Of a DNA stretch of 39,633 nt, positions 31,484-39,458 are shown piece after piece. The stretch covers positions 1 through 39,633 of the forward strand of contig JADGNY010000058.1 in assembly GCA_017883235.1 (NCBI GenBank). Reading direction: 5' to 3'. Within the stretch, counting starts at the first letter, position 1. Every line of letters begins with the position of its first letter. The translations under genes were made by a program, and so were the position numbers. The stretch is from Thermoanaerobaculia bacterium (GTDB lineage Bacteria; Acidobacteriota; Thermoanaerobaculia; Gp7-AA8). The notes under the pieces were generated by a model that was not told where the DNA came from, searched no databases, and saw only the letters and a list, made by a program, of their open reading frames with translations.

Positions 31484-32257
31484 CTACCTCTTGAAGAACA
31501 GGGCGATCGCCATGGTCAGGCCGATCACTACGACCGCGCGGCGGACGAACGTGCGTCCGAGGCGCTTGGCCATGCGCGCGCCGAGGTAACCGCCGGCGGT
31601 TGAAGCGACGGCCATGATGCCGCCGTCCGTCCAGAGGATGGCGCGCGATGCGGCGAAGTAGATCACGGCGATGCCGTTGATGCAGATCGCCAGCAGGTTC
31701 TTGAGGCCATTCATCTCGTGCATGTCGGTCAGGCCGATCAGGCCGAGCGCGGCCAGCATCAGGATGCCCATGCCGGCGCCGAAGTAGCCGCCGTAGATGC
31801 CGACCAGAAACTGGAAGATGAAGACGAACGTCACCCAACCCGCCGTCGGCTTCTCGTGCGCCCGCGCCACCAGGCCGAGGCGGCGCGTGATCACTTCCTG
31901 CGCCGCCAGCAGCAGCGTTGCGCCGAGGATCAGGAATGGGACCAGACGCGTGAACGTCTCCGTCGAGGTGTGCATCAGCAGCACCGCGCCGGCCGCGCCG
32001 CCGGCGAAGGCGGGAATGGTCAGGAGCAGCAGCCAGCGCCGGATCTTCGCCAGGTCGTGCCGGTAGCCGACCATTGCCGAGAACGAGCCCGGCCAGAGCG
32101 CGAAACTGTTCGTGGCGTTGGCCACGACCGGATTTATGCCGATCCAGAGCAGTGCCGGAAACGAGATCAGCGTGCCGCCGCCGGCGATGGAGTTGATCGC
32201 GCCGGCCGCGAACGCGGCCAGGGCGATGACGGCGTAGTGCAGCAGAGGTTCCGTCAC
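31484..32257 (-). CDS. TSUP (TauE/SafE) family membrane transporter
   Basis: This 257-residue membrane protein has about eight hydrophobic segments. The N-terminal AFAAGAINSIAGGGTLISFP is the signature of the TSUP family, and the second repeat shows GIYGGYFGAGMGILMLAALG. Family members export or import sulfite, sulfonates and other organic anions; the substrate here is not predictable. The GTG start overlaps the glmM stop (GTGA), so it is translated from the same message. The gene ends next to the nested palindromic elements. Confidence 0.92.
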   Translation of the reverse strand: MTEPLLHYAVIALAAFAAGAINSIAGGGTLISFPALLWIGINPVVANATNSFALWPGSFSAMVGYRHDLAKIRRWLLLLTIPAFAGGAAGAVLLMHTSTETFTRLVPFLILGATLLLAAQEVITRRLGLVARAHEKPTAGWVTFVFIFQFLVGIYGGYFGAGMGILMLAALGLIGLTDMHEMNGLKNLLAICINGIAVIYFAASRAILWTDGGIMAVASTAGGYLGARMAKRLGRTFVRRAVVVIGLTMAIALFFKR

Positions 32258-33594
32258 GATTTCGGGATCTCGCCGGCGAGCACGTCCCGCAGCGACTCGG
32301 CGATGCGCCTGATCAGCACATCGTCCGGCCCCTCCACCATCACCCGCACTTTGTTCTCCGTCCCGGAGTAGCGGACCAGGATGCGGCCCTGCCCGTCGAG
32401 CTGCGACTGCGCGGCTGCGAGCGCGGCCTGGTACTTCGGCAGCGATTCCAGCGGCGGCTTCGATCCCACCGGCTGGTTGATGAGGAGTTGCGGCATCGGC
32501 GTGAAGGTGCGCAGCCGCGAGAAGGGCTGGCCGGCCCGCGCCAGCAGTTCGCCGAAGACGAGCGCGGTGTGGGTGCCGTCGCCGGTGGTGTGGACGGTCA
32601 GATCGATGATGTGGCCGGATTGCTCGCCGCCGAGGCTTGCACCGCAGGCGATCATCATCTCCAGAACGTACTTATCGCCGACGTTGGCGCGGCGGAGGTC
32701 GATACCGTCCTCGCGGAGCTGCCGCTCGAAACCGAAGTTCGACATGACCGTCGTGACGACGCAGCCGGCCTTCAACGCCCCGTCGCGCTTCAGTCGCTGC
32801 GCCCATAAATAGATGATCTCGTCGCCGTCGCGGATTTTCCCGGCATCGTCGACGAAGATGGCCCGGTCAGCGTCGCCGTCGAAGGCCACGCCGAAGTCCG
32901 CCTTCTCCGCCACCACCACATTCGCCAGCCCCTCGGGGTGCATGGCCCCGCACCCATCATTGATATTGCGCCCGTTCGGCCGGTCGTTGATCACCACCAC
33001 CTCGGCGCCGGCACGGCGGAAGACCTCCGGCGCGATGCGGAATGCCGCGCCGTTTCCGGCGTCGAGGACGACCTTGCGTCCGCGCAGCGCATCGGGAGCG
33101 ACGCCGTCGTCGAGAAAGCGCTCGTAGCGCTCGATCAGATCGGGGGAGTCATTCGGCGGTTCCCACGATGTCAGGACGCCGGACCACTGCACGCGTCCAA
33201 GATCTGTTTCGATCTCTTCCTCGACGGCATCCGGAACCTTCATCCCGTCGTGGCCGAAGATCTTCACACCGTTGTCCTCGAACGGATTGTGGGATGCCGA
33301 AATGGAGATTCCGGCGACGGCATCCGTGACGCGGCAAAGGTAGGCAACGCCGGGCGTTGGAATGACGCCGATGAATTGGGGAGCTCCGCCTTCGTGCGCG
33401 ATTCCGGCGATCAGCGCGCTGGCGATCTCGGGACCCGATTCGCGCGTGTCCATGCCGAGGAGGATTCGCGGCTTCGAGGATTGCGCCCGGAAGCGGCGGG
33501 CGAGAACGACACCGAGCTTGAACATCGTGCCCGGATCCAGCGGATACTGGTGGGCCTTTCCCCGGATGCCGTCAGTGCCGAAGAGAGTTCTCAT
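32254..33594 (-). CDS. glmM: Phosphoglucosamine mutase
   Basis: GlmM converts glucosamine-6-phosphate to glucosamine-1-phosphate for UDP-GlcNAc synthesis. The 446-residue length is standard. The N-terminus LFGTDGIRGKA, the phosphoserine loop ISISASHNPFEDNG (Ser101), the metal-binding GDADRAI and the C-terminal phosphate-binding LVRYSGTENKVRVMVEG are all intact. The ATG at 33594 overlaps the cdaR 3' end by 23 bases. The cdaA-cdaR-glmM order is well known and links c-di-AMP signalling to cell-wall precursor supply; GlmM binds and inhibits CdaA in studied Firmicutes. It is followed by an overlapping TSUP gene. Confidence 0.96.
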   Translation of the reverse strand: MRTLFGTDGIRGKAHQYPLDPGTMFKLGVVLARRFRAQSSKPRILLGMDTRESGPEIASALIAGIAHEGGAPQFIGVIPTPGVAYLCRVTDAVAGISISASHNPFEDNGVKIFGHDGMKVPDAVEEEIETDLGRVQWSGVLTSWEPPNDSPDLIERYERFLDDGVAPDALRGRKVVLDAGNGAAFRIAPEVFRRAGAEVVVINDRPNGRNINDGCGAMHPEGLANVVVAEKADFGVAFDGDADRAIFVDDAGKIRDGDEIIYLWAQRLKRDGALKAGCVVTTVMSNFGFERQLREDGIDLRRANVGDKYVLEMMIACGASLGGEQSGHIIDLTVHTTGDGTHTALVFGELLARAGQPFSRLRTFTPMPQLLINQPVGSKPPLESLPKYQAALAAAQSQLDGQGRILVRYSGTENKVRVMVEGPDDVLIRRIAESLRDVLAGEIPKS

Positions 33595-34330
33595 GCGTTC
33601 CTTTTGGTTTCTTCTTCTCCGGTACCGGCTTTTCTTCGGGAGCGCTCTCGGTGACTGTGTCCGTGGTCACGGTGGCCGGCGCGGCCGGGCCGATCTCGGG
33701 ACTGACGGGCACCGTGGCCTGCGTCGTCAGCGGCTCGACGATGCGGATCAGGGATGAATCGGAGACGACGGCCACGGTTTGCAGGAACGTGTCGGTGCGG
33801 CCGGTCATGATAATCCGTTCGGTGGCCACCTCCTCGACGTTCCTGATCTGCGAGGCGGGGCCGGAGATGAGGGCGTGGTCGGGGACCAGCGCGGGGTCGC
33901 CGGCCGAGTAGCCGGGCGGCGGCTGGCCGACCAGGAAGGGACGGATGGGGACGACTTTCTGGCGCAGCGCCTCGACGTGAAAGCGCAGCTTCGTCGGCTC
34001 CATCGAGACGACGTCGATCTGCGGCGGGACACTCATCGCCTGCGGTGTGAGCGTGATAACAGCGTCCCCCGGAGTGAGCCAGCTCACATCGAGGGTGACT
34101 TCGAGGTTCTGCGAGGAGAGCGAGCGGAGGTTCGAGACCCGGCCGCGGAGGCGGACGCTGACGGTGTCGGGGACCGGCGTAGTGATGGTGAGATTTCGCG
34201 GCATCCGCACGATCGACACCGGCGCCGCAAAGGCCCGCTCCGACACCGGCTCCCTCCGCGGCGCCGAAACGACGAACCAGAGGATGAACGCCAGAAACAC
34301 GCTCAGGATCTTGAGGGGGAGGTTGTTCAA
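33572..34330 (-). CDS. cdaR: YbbR-domain regulator CdaR
   Basis: This 252-residue protein has an N-terminal membrane anchor (LPLKILSVFLAFILWFVV) and YbbR-type repeats (PDTVSVRLRGRVSNLRSLSS, EVTLDVSWLTPGDAVITLTP), as in CdaR, the extracytoplasmic partner of CdaA. The Pro/Lys/Glu-rich tail is disordered. I start it at TTG 34330 because GGAGG lies six bases upstream and the membrane anchor follows directly; earlier in-frame codons up to 34564 run through GC-rich repeats. The ribosome binding site sits in the hairpin GCGCC-TCC-GGCGC (34334-34346). The gene overlaps glmM by 23 bases. Confidence 0.88.
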   Translation of the reverse strand: MNNLPLKILSVFLAFILWFVVSAPRREPVSERAFAAPVSIVRMPRNLTITTPVPDTVSVRLRGRVSNLRSLSSQNLEVTLDVSWLTPGDAVITLTPQAMSVPPQIDVVSMEPTKLRFHVEALRQKVVPIRPFLVGQPPPGYSAGDPALVPDHALISGPASQIRNVEEVATERIIMTGRTDTFLQTVAVVSDSSLIRIVEPLTTQATVPVSPEIGPAAPATVTTDTVTESAPEEKPVPEKKKPKGTHENSLRH

Positions 34331-34589
34331 ACTGCGCCTCCGGCGCGTTGTCTGCGGCTGTGCCGCGTTGTCTGCGCCTTTGGCGCGTTGTCTGCGGCGC
34401 GGCCGCGTGGCCGGTGGCTGCGCGTTGTCCGCGTTCCTGACAGGTTGTTTGCGGCTTTGCCGCGGCGTCCGTGAAGACTCGCCGAGATTAAGCGTTCTTC
34501 TCCACGCGGCCGCGCCGCAAACAACGCGGCGAAGCCGCAGACAACGCGCCAACGGCGCAGACAACGCGACGGAGCCGCAGATTCAACCA
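34331..34589. repeat. GTTGTCTGCG repeat cluster with inverted halves between cdaA and cdaR
   Basis: The right side carries at least four copies of GCGTTGTCTGCG-like units, each followed by a mini-hairpin such as GCGCCTTTGGCGC. The left side of the minus strand carries the complementary CAGACAACGC units, so the whole 259 bases form a large imperfect palindrome. It separates cdaA from cdaR, which are normally adjacent. The terminal GCGCCTCCGGCGC hairpin provides the cdaR ribosome binding site. Confidence 0.8.
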
Positions 34590-35363
34590 TCACTTCCTCA
34601 TCGCCCTCAACCTCTCATGCATCAACTGCAGGAGTTGCTCGCGGTCGAGATTTTCATGCAGCACGCCCTCGGTCGCGGCGGCGATCGAGCCATTCTCCTC
34701 CGAGATCACCAGCACGAGGGCATCGCTGTCTTCGGAGAGGCCGAGGGCGGCGCGGTGGCGCGTGCCGTGGGCGAGCTTCGGATCGGCGGACGTCGTCAGC
34801 GGCAGAAAGGCGCCGGCGGCGACGATACGGTTGCCGCGGATGATGGCCGCACCGTCGTGGAGCGGCCCGCCGGGGACGAAGATGCTGATCAGCAGCTCCT
34901 CTGAGACGATCGCGTCGACCGGCTTGGCCGACTCCGTGTACATGCGCAGGCTCTGCGCGCGCTCGATGGCGATGAGCGCGCCGATGCGGTGCGCCGAGAG
35001 CACCGCCGTCGCGCCGGCGATGGCCTCGAACGGCACCGGTGTGGTGACGCTGGCCACGAGCGACAGCAACGGATTCGATGCCATCCGCGCCAGCGCGCGG
35101 CGGATCTCGGCCTGGAACAGCACGATCACCGCGAACGGCAGGTAGAAGAGGATCTCCCGCGAGATCGCCTCCAGCGCCGGCAGATCGAACGCCCGTGCCA
35201 CGAAGAACGAGCTCCCGAGGACCACCAGCCCGATCGACACCTGCATCGCCCGCGTCCCGCGGATCAGCGCTAGGATGCTGTAGATGACGAAAGCGACGAT
35301 GGTGACGTCGATCGCATCGCGCCATGTGAACTGGAGGGAGAGGAGCCGGTCGTACCAGTTCAT
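34590..35363 (-). CDS. cdaA: Diadenylate cyclase CdaA
   Basis: CdaA makes c-di-AMP from two ATP. The 257-residue protein has three N-terminal membrane helices (VTIVAFVIYSILALI, VSIGLVVLGSSFFVA, ILFYLPFAVIVLFQ) and the cytosolic DAC domain with both catalytic motifs: PLHDGAAII (Asp170-Gly-Ala) and GTRHRAALGLSE (Arg202-His-Arg). The ATG at 35363 follows GGAGG by six bases; that site lies in the hairpin GCGCC-TCC-GGCGC at 35367-35379. It is upstream of cdaR and glmM on the same strand, the conserved order, but separated from cdaR by repeats. Confidence 0.96.
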   Translation of the reverse strand: MNWYDRLLSLQFTWRDAIDVTIVAFVIYSILALIRGTRAMQVSIGLVVLGSSFFVARAFDLPALEAISREILFYLPFAVIVLFQAEIRRALARMASNPLLSLVASVTTPVPFEAIAGATAVLSAHRIGALIAIERAQSLRMYTESAKPVDAIVSEELLISIFVPGGPLHDGAAIIRGNRIVAAGAFLPLTTSADPKLAHGTRHRAALGLSEDSDALVLVISEENGSIAAATEGVLHENLDREQLLQLMHERLRAMRK

Positions 35364-35381
35364 ACGGCGCCTCCGGCGCAA

Positions 35382-35535
35382 CGGAGCGCTGGCGTCTCGC
35401 CGGCTGGCCCGGGGGCGTCTCGCCCCCGGTCTGACAGGACTCCATACAGTTGCGTGAACCTCCTCAGCGGCGAGACCCTTCGGCTCCGCTCAGGGCAGGC
35501 TCTGCTGGGCCAGCCGGCGAGACGCCAGCGCTCCG
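35382..35535. repeat. Perfect 29-bp inverted repeat, CGGAGCGCTGG family
   Basis: The arms at 35382-35410 and 35507-35535 are exact reverse complements. They belong to the family also seen at 6922, 37811-37946 and 38839. The element fills the gap between folP and cdaA. The loop contains a further GGGGGCGTCTCGCCCCC hairpin. Confidence 0.92.
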
Positions 35536-35547
35536 GCCGCGGCGCAG

Positions 35548-36423
35548 TCATCGCCGGGCCTCGATCGCCAACAGCACCTTCAGAAAATCGACCGTGGCAC
35601 GCACATCGTGTACCCGTACGATCGCCGCGCCGGCGCGTTGCGCGGCGGCGACCGTGGCCAGGGAGCCGAAGGCCCGGTCGGGGCCGGAGGGGCGGCCGGT
35701 GAGGTGGCCGATGAAGGCCTTGCGCGAGGCGCCGATGACGACCGGGCCGAGCGCCGTCAGCTCGTGCGCACGCGCCAGCAGCTCCAGGTTCTGATCGAAC
35801 GTCTTGGCGAAACCGATCCCGGGATCGATCAGGATTTTCCCGGGATCGACCCCGGCTTCGACGGCATCGTCGATCATCGACGACAGCTCGCGGCCGACGT
35901 CGGTCACCACGTCGTCATAAACGGCGAATTGCTGCATCGTGGCCGGCTCGCCGCGCATGTGCATCAGGATCACCGGCACGCCGGTTTTGGCGACCACCGC
36001 GGCCATCCCCGCCGAGTAACGCATTGCACTCACATCATTGACGAGGTCCGCCCCCGCCCCGATGGCCTCCTCCGCCACCGCCGCGTTGCGTGTGTCGATC
36101 GAAATCGGAACCGCGCTCCGGCGGCGGATCTGTTCGATCACAGGCAACACGCGGTCGAATTCGACTTGCGCCGCGAGAGGTTCCGCGCCGGGCCGCGTCG
36201 ACTCCCCGCCGATGTCGATGATCGCCGCTCCGTCCTCCTCCATCTGCAGCGCGGCATGGACGGCTTTCGACTGGTCGAAGTGGACGCCGCCGTCGGAGAA
36301 GGAGTCGGGCGTGATGTTGAGGATGCCCATCACCGCGGGACGAGCTTTTAACTGCTCAATGTTGAATGTTGAACGTTGAATGTTGAATGTTGAATGAATG
36401 ACCACGGCAGCCCGCCTTTTCAT
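35548..36423 (-). CDS. folP: Dihydropteroate synthase
   Basis: FolP joins pterin pyrophosphate and p-aminobenzoate in folate synthesis. The signature VMGILNITPDSFSDGG, then IIDIGGESTRPGA, PISIDTRNAAVAEEAI, GADLVNDVSAMRY, VILMHMRGEP, ILIDPGIGFAKT and VIGASRKAFIG cover the whole TIM barrel. The open frame begins at ATG 36423, giving 291 residues, but the first 25 or so codons lie in an inserted TGTTGAA repeat and have no ribosome binding site. A shorter form from GTG 36333, just before MGILN, would still contain the barrel, as in mycobacterial FolP with its short N-terminus. It lies between murA and cdaA in the minus-strand cluster. Confidence 0.92.
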   Translation of the reverse strand: MKRRAAVVIHSTFNIQRSTFNIEQLKARPAVMGILNITPDSFSDGGVHFDQSKAVHAALQMEEDGAAIIDIGGESTRPGAEPLAAQVEFDRVLPVIEQIRRRSAVPISIDTRNAAVAEEAIGAGADLVNDVSAMRYSAGMAAVVAKTGVPVILMHMRGEPATMQQFAVYDDVVTDVGRELSSMIDDAVEAGVDPGKILIDPGIGFAKTFDQNLELLARAHELTALGPVVIGASRKAFIGHLTGRPSGPDRAFGSLATVAAAQRAGAAIVRVHDVRATVDFLKVLLAIEARR

Positions 36424-36460
36424 TCAACATTGAACATTGAACATTGAACGTTCAACATTT
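36358..36460. repeat. Imperfect inverted repeat of TGTTGAA tandem units at the 5' end of folP
   Basis: The left side holds five or six copies of TGTTGAA/CGTTGAA units; the right side holds the complementary TTCAACA/TTCAATGT units, with about 35 bases between. The arms pair over roughly 38 bases with scattered mismatches. It spans the upstream region and the probable start of folP. Confidence 0.8.
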
Positions 36461-36492
36461 CCGCATCCCTGTCGAGTCAACGAGACGTTCTC

Positions 36493-37782
36493 TCACGAAT
36501 CCCTCTCTCTCCGTATCCGTGCCCCTAGCGGATTCAATCGTTCCTCGATCCGCTCGTACCCGCGGTCGATCTGATGAATGTTGTGGATCACGCTCTCCCC
36601 CTTGGCGCACAACGCCGCCAGCAGCAGCGCCATGCCGGCGCGGATGTCGGGGCTGGAGATCTCGGCGCCGCTGAGCCGGTTGCCGCCGACGATGATGGCA
36701 CGGTGCGGGTCGCAGAGGATGATGCGCGCTCCCATCTGGATCAGTTTGTCGGTGAAGAAGAGTCTCGACTCGAACATTTTCTCGAAGATCATCACCGTCC
36801 CCTCGGCCTGCGTGGCGATGACGATCATGATCGACAGCAGATCGGCGGGGAAGAGCGGCCACGGTCCGTCGTCGATCTTCGGCACGGCCGCGCCGATGTC
36901 GTAGCGGACGCGTAGCACCTGGTCCTTCGGAACGCGGATGTCCTGCCCTTCCACCTTGATCTCGAGGCCGAGCTTTTCGAGCATGTAACGCACCGCGTAC
37001 ATGTGATGCGGCACCGCGTCCTCGATCACCAGCTCGCTGCGCGTCACCGCGGCCAGGCCGATGTAGGAGCCGACTTCGATATGGTCGCTGGGGATGTGAA
37101 ACTCGCCGCCGTGCAGCGACTCCACGCCGCGGATGCGCAGCGAATTCGTGGCGATCCCTTCGATCTGCGCGCCGAGGAGGTTGAGAAAGCGGCAGAGATC
37201 CTGAACGTGCGGCTCGGCGGCGGCGTTGTAAATCACTGTCTCCCCCTCGGCGAGGACCGCGGCCATGACGGCGTTCTCGGTGGCCGTCACCGACGCCTCA
37301 TCGAGAAACATATTCGTCCCGCGCAGCGCGCGTACCGACATGCGGTACTCCTGCGCCGAGACTTCGATCTGCGCGCCGAGCGCTTCCAGCGCCAGAAGGT
37401 GGGTATCGACGCGCCGCCGGCCGATGGCGTCGCCGCCCGGCTTGGCGATGTTGGCCACCCCACAGCGGGCCAGCAGCGGCCCGGCCAGCAGGATCGACGC
37501 GCGGATCTTGCGCGAGAGATCGGGATCAGGATTGGAGTTGCAGTCGCCCTTGGCGTGAATACGGACGACGTTCGGCTCGACCTTCTCGACCGATGTCCCG
37601 ATCCCTTCCATGATCTGAAGCATGACCCGGACGTCCTGAATATCCGGCAGATTGCGCAGAACGATGGCGTCGTCGGTGAGCAGACACGCCGCCAGGATCG
37701 GCAGCGCCGCGTTCTTGTTCCCCCCCGGCCGGATGCGCCCTTCAAGACGGCGTCCACCTTCGACGATGAATCGTTCCATCAT
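36493..37782 (-). CDS. murA: UDP-N-acetylglucosamine 1-carboxyvinyltransferase (Cys-to-Asp form)
   Basis: MurA transfers enolpyruvate from PEP to UDP-GlcNAc, the first committed step of peptidoglycan synthesis. The 429-residue protein has RIRPGGNKNAALPILAACLL at the N-terminus with the catalytic Lys-Asn, RKIRASILLAGPLLARCG in the middle, and SDHIEVGSYIGLAAV plus DRGYERIEERLNPLGARI later. In the PEP-binding loop the sequence is KPGGDAIGRR, so the usual catalytic Cys is Asp118. Such Asp forms (for example mycobacterial MurA) are active and not alkylated by fosfomycin. Start at ATG 37782 or 37779; the ribosome binding site is weak. It is the most upstream gene of the minus-strand cluster. Confidence 0.93.
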   Translation of the reverse strand: MMERFIVEGGRRLEGRIRPGGNKNAALPILAACLLTDDAIVLRNLPDIQDVRVMLQIMEGIGTSVEKVEPNVVRIHAKGDCNSNPDPDLSRKIRASILLAGPLLARCGVANIAKPGGDAIGRRRVDTHLLALEALGAQIEVSAQEYRMSVRALRGTNMFLDEASVTATENAVMAAVLAEGETVIYNAAAEPHVQDLCRFLNLLGAQIEGIATNSLRIRGVESLHGGEFHIPSDHIEVGSYIGLAAVTRSELVIEDAVPHHMYAVRYMLEKLGLEIKVEGQDIRVPKDQVLRVRYDIGAAVPKIDDGPWPLFPADLLSIMIVIATQAEGTVMIFEKMFESRLFFTDKLIQMGARIILCDPHRAIIVGGNRLSGAEISSPDIRAGMALLLAALCAKGESVIHNIHQIDRGYERIEERLNPLGARIRRERDS

Positions 37783-37810
37783 GTGGCAGGGGATTGTATG
37801 CGGTTGGCAA

Positions 37811-37946
37811 CCGGAGCGCTGGCGTCTCGCCGGCTGGCTCGGCGGCGTCTCGCCGCCGATCTGGCAAGACTCCGAACATTCGCTGCTAACCCTCCGACCA
37901 GCGGCGAGACGCCGCTGGGCCAGCCGGCGAGACGCCAGCGCTCCGG
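37811..37946. repeat. Inverted repeat, CGGAGCGCTGG family (full copy)
   Basis: The left arm begins CCGGAGCGCTGGCGTCTCGC at 37811 and the right arm ends GCGAGACGCCAGCGCTCCGG at 37946. Complementarity extends about 46 bases inward with a few mismatches. It lies in the divergent gap between murA and the metallo-beta-lactamase-fold gene, so it may influence both promoters. Confidence 0.9.
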
Positions 37947-37972
37947 GGTTACACCCTGCTACCATAACCTCC

Positions 37973-38809
37973 GTGATCGTCGCCCCTCTCTCCTCCGGCA
38001 GCGCGGGTAATTCCTACTACTTCGAGAGCGACGGTACCTCCATCCTGGTCGATGCCGGACTGGGGCCGCGCGAGACGCGCAAACGGCTGGAACAGGTCGG
38101 CAAGACCATCGAGAGCGTGCAGGCCATCGTCATCACCCACGAGCACTACGACCACATCCGCGGCGCGAGCGCGATCGGACGCAAGTACGGCATCCCGATC
38201 TACCTGACCCAGGGGACGCTCGACCACAGCAGCATCGACCGCGAGGTGATCAAGACCATCGTCTTTCCGAACGATTCGACGTTCACCATCGGCGAGCTGA
38301 ACGTCCACGCCCGCCGCACGCTGCACGATGCCGCCGATCCGGCCTGTTTCGTGATCGAGGCCCGCGACGGTACCCGCGTCGGCGTCGCCAGCGACCTCGG
38401 GCACGCCGACGCGCCGGTGATCCGCCACCTCTCCGACTGCGACGGCCTTTTCTTCGAGGCCAACCACGACCTGGACATGCTGCGGCTCGGCAGCTACCCC
38501 TGGTCGCTCAAGCGGCGGATCATGTCCCGCTTCGGCCACCTCTCGAATGACGATTCGATGTCGGCCGTGCAGCGGATGATCGGCGCCGACCTGAAGAACC
38601 TCTGCCTGATCCACCTCTCCGAGCGCAACAACCACGAGTCGATCGTCCGCGATATGGCCGGCCGGCTGTTGTCGCGCCTCGGCGTCACCACCCAGCTCGA
38701 GCTGTCGATCGCCAAACAGTTCGAAGCAACAGGCGTCTACGAGATCTCCCGCCGCCGCCCCACCCGCCCCCGCCTCCCTGCGTTGAATACGCAGATGGCG
38801 CTGTTTTAG
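37973..38809 (+). CDS. Metallo-beta-lactamase-fold hydrolase (YycJ/WalJ-like)
   Basis: This 278-residue MBL-fold hydrolase shows the metal site His56-x-His58-x-Asp60-His61 in VITHEHYDHIRGA, the preceding GTSILVDAGLG strand and later GVASDLGHADAPVI and LCLIHLSERNNHES segments. The opening VAPLSSGSAGNSYYFE is characteristic of the YycJ/WalJ group, proposed to act on DNA ends or RNA in coordination with cell-wall stress signalling; the substrate is not established. GTG 37973 is chosen because the first beta strand starts there; it has no ribosome binding site and the gene may be leaderless. The last 20 residues are Arg/Pro-rich. It is divergent from murA. Confidence 0.9.
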   Translation: MIVAPLSSGSAGNSYYFESDGTSILVDAGLGPRETRKRLEQVGKTIESVQAIVITHEHYDHIRGASAIGRKYGIPIYLTQGTLDHSSIDREVIKTIVFPNDSTFTIGELNVHARRTLHDAADPACFVIEARDGTRVGVASDLGHADAPVIRHLSDCDGLFFEANHDLDMLRLGSYPWSLKRRIMSRFGHLSNDDSMSAVQRMIGADLKNLCLIHLSERNNHESIVRDMAGRLLSRLGVTTQLELSIAKQFEATGVYEISRRRPTRPRLPALNTQMALF

Positions 38810-38838
38810 GAGGGCGGTGCGAACGCGCGCAGCGCGCC

Positions 38839-38886
38839 CCGGAGCGCTGGCGTCTCGCCGGCTGGCCCGGCGGCGTCTCGCCGCCG
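38839..38886. repeat. Half copy of the CGGAGCGCTGG repeat family
   Basis: This single arm starts CCGGAGCGCTGGCGTCTCGC. Similarity to the 37811 copy continues past the arm through ACATTCGCTG-TAACCC (38906-38921), so it is a 3'-truncated copy of that element. Confidence 0.85.
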
Positions 38887-39138
38887 GTGTGACGAGAATC
38901 GAGACATTCGCTGTTAACCCGCTCACTTCCGCGCGCGGAACCACCCGTTGGCGGCGCCCCGGAGGCAATTCGCTGCCTTCTCGTTCGGAGGAACGATATT
39001 CACGCGAAGAGACGCGAAGACGAAGGATTCACGTGAGCTGATTTCTTCTCCGGCTGCCGTTTACTCCACCAGGGCAGGCTTTAGGCGCCTCCAGACAGGC
39101 TCTCCACCCACCTCAACAGGCTGTACGCCTCTAGGGGT

Positions 39139-39212
39139 AGGCTCTACGCCCACCCAAAGAAGCTGCCGGCCTCTGGTAGCAGGCTCTACGCCCACCCAAA
39201 GAGGCTCCCGGC
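39139..39212. repeat. 32-bp direct repeat pair
   Basis: AGGCTCTACGCCCACCCAAAG begins at 39139 and again at 39181; the copies agree over about 30 of 32 bases with a 42-base period. Weaker copies extend to both sides (39090-39260). Minus-strand open frames across it lack any start signal. The 38887-39458 stretch otherwise has no supportable gene. Confidence 0.75.
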
Positions 39213-39458
39213 TATTGTGGGTAGATCCCACGCCCACTCCCGCAGGCTGTAGGATCAGGAGGAGGGGGGCGATATCAGGATTGACCCACCTCAGAACGTC
39301 CAAGGTCCAAAGATCAACGCGTATGGCTTCAAGGCTTTAGCCTCACTCCTAGACTGCGTTGGCGGACTCGCAGAGTGTGTTTTTTGACTCGGTTCCGGGC
39401 CGCATTCTTCATGGGCCATCGGACTGGCGAGTCCGGCCTACGTTGCGGCGCACCCCCT

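Noticed and set aside
39061-39303. 80-residue minus-strand repeat peptide (WVGVEP repeats)
   Set aside because: It is produced by the 42-base-period direct repeats, has no start signal and is not preceded by a promoter.
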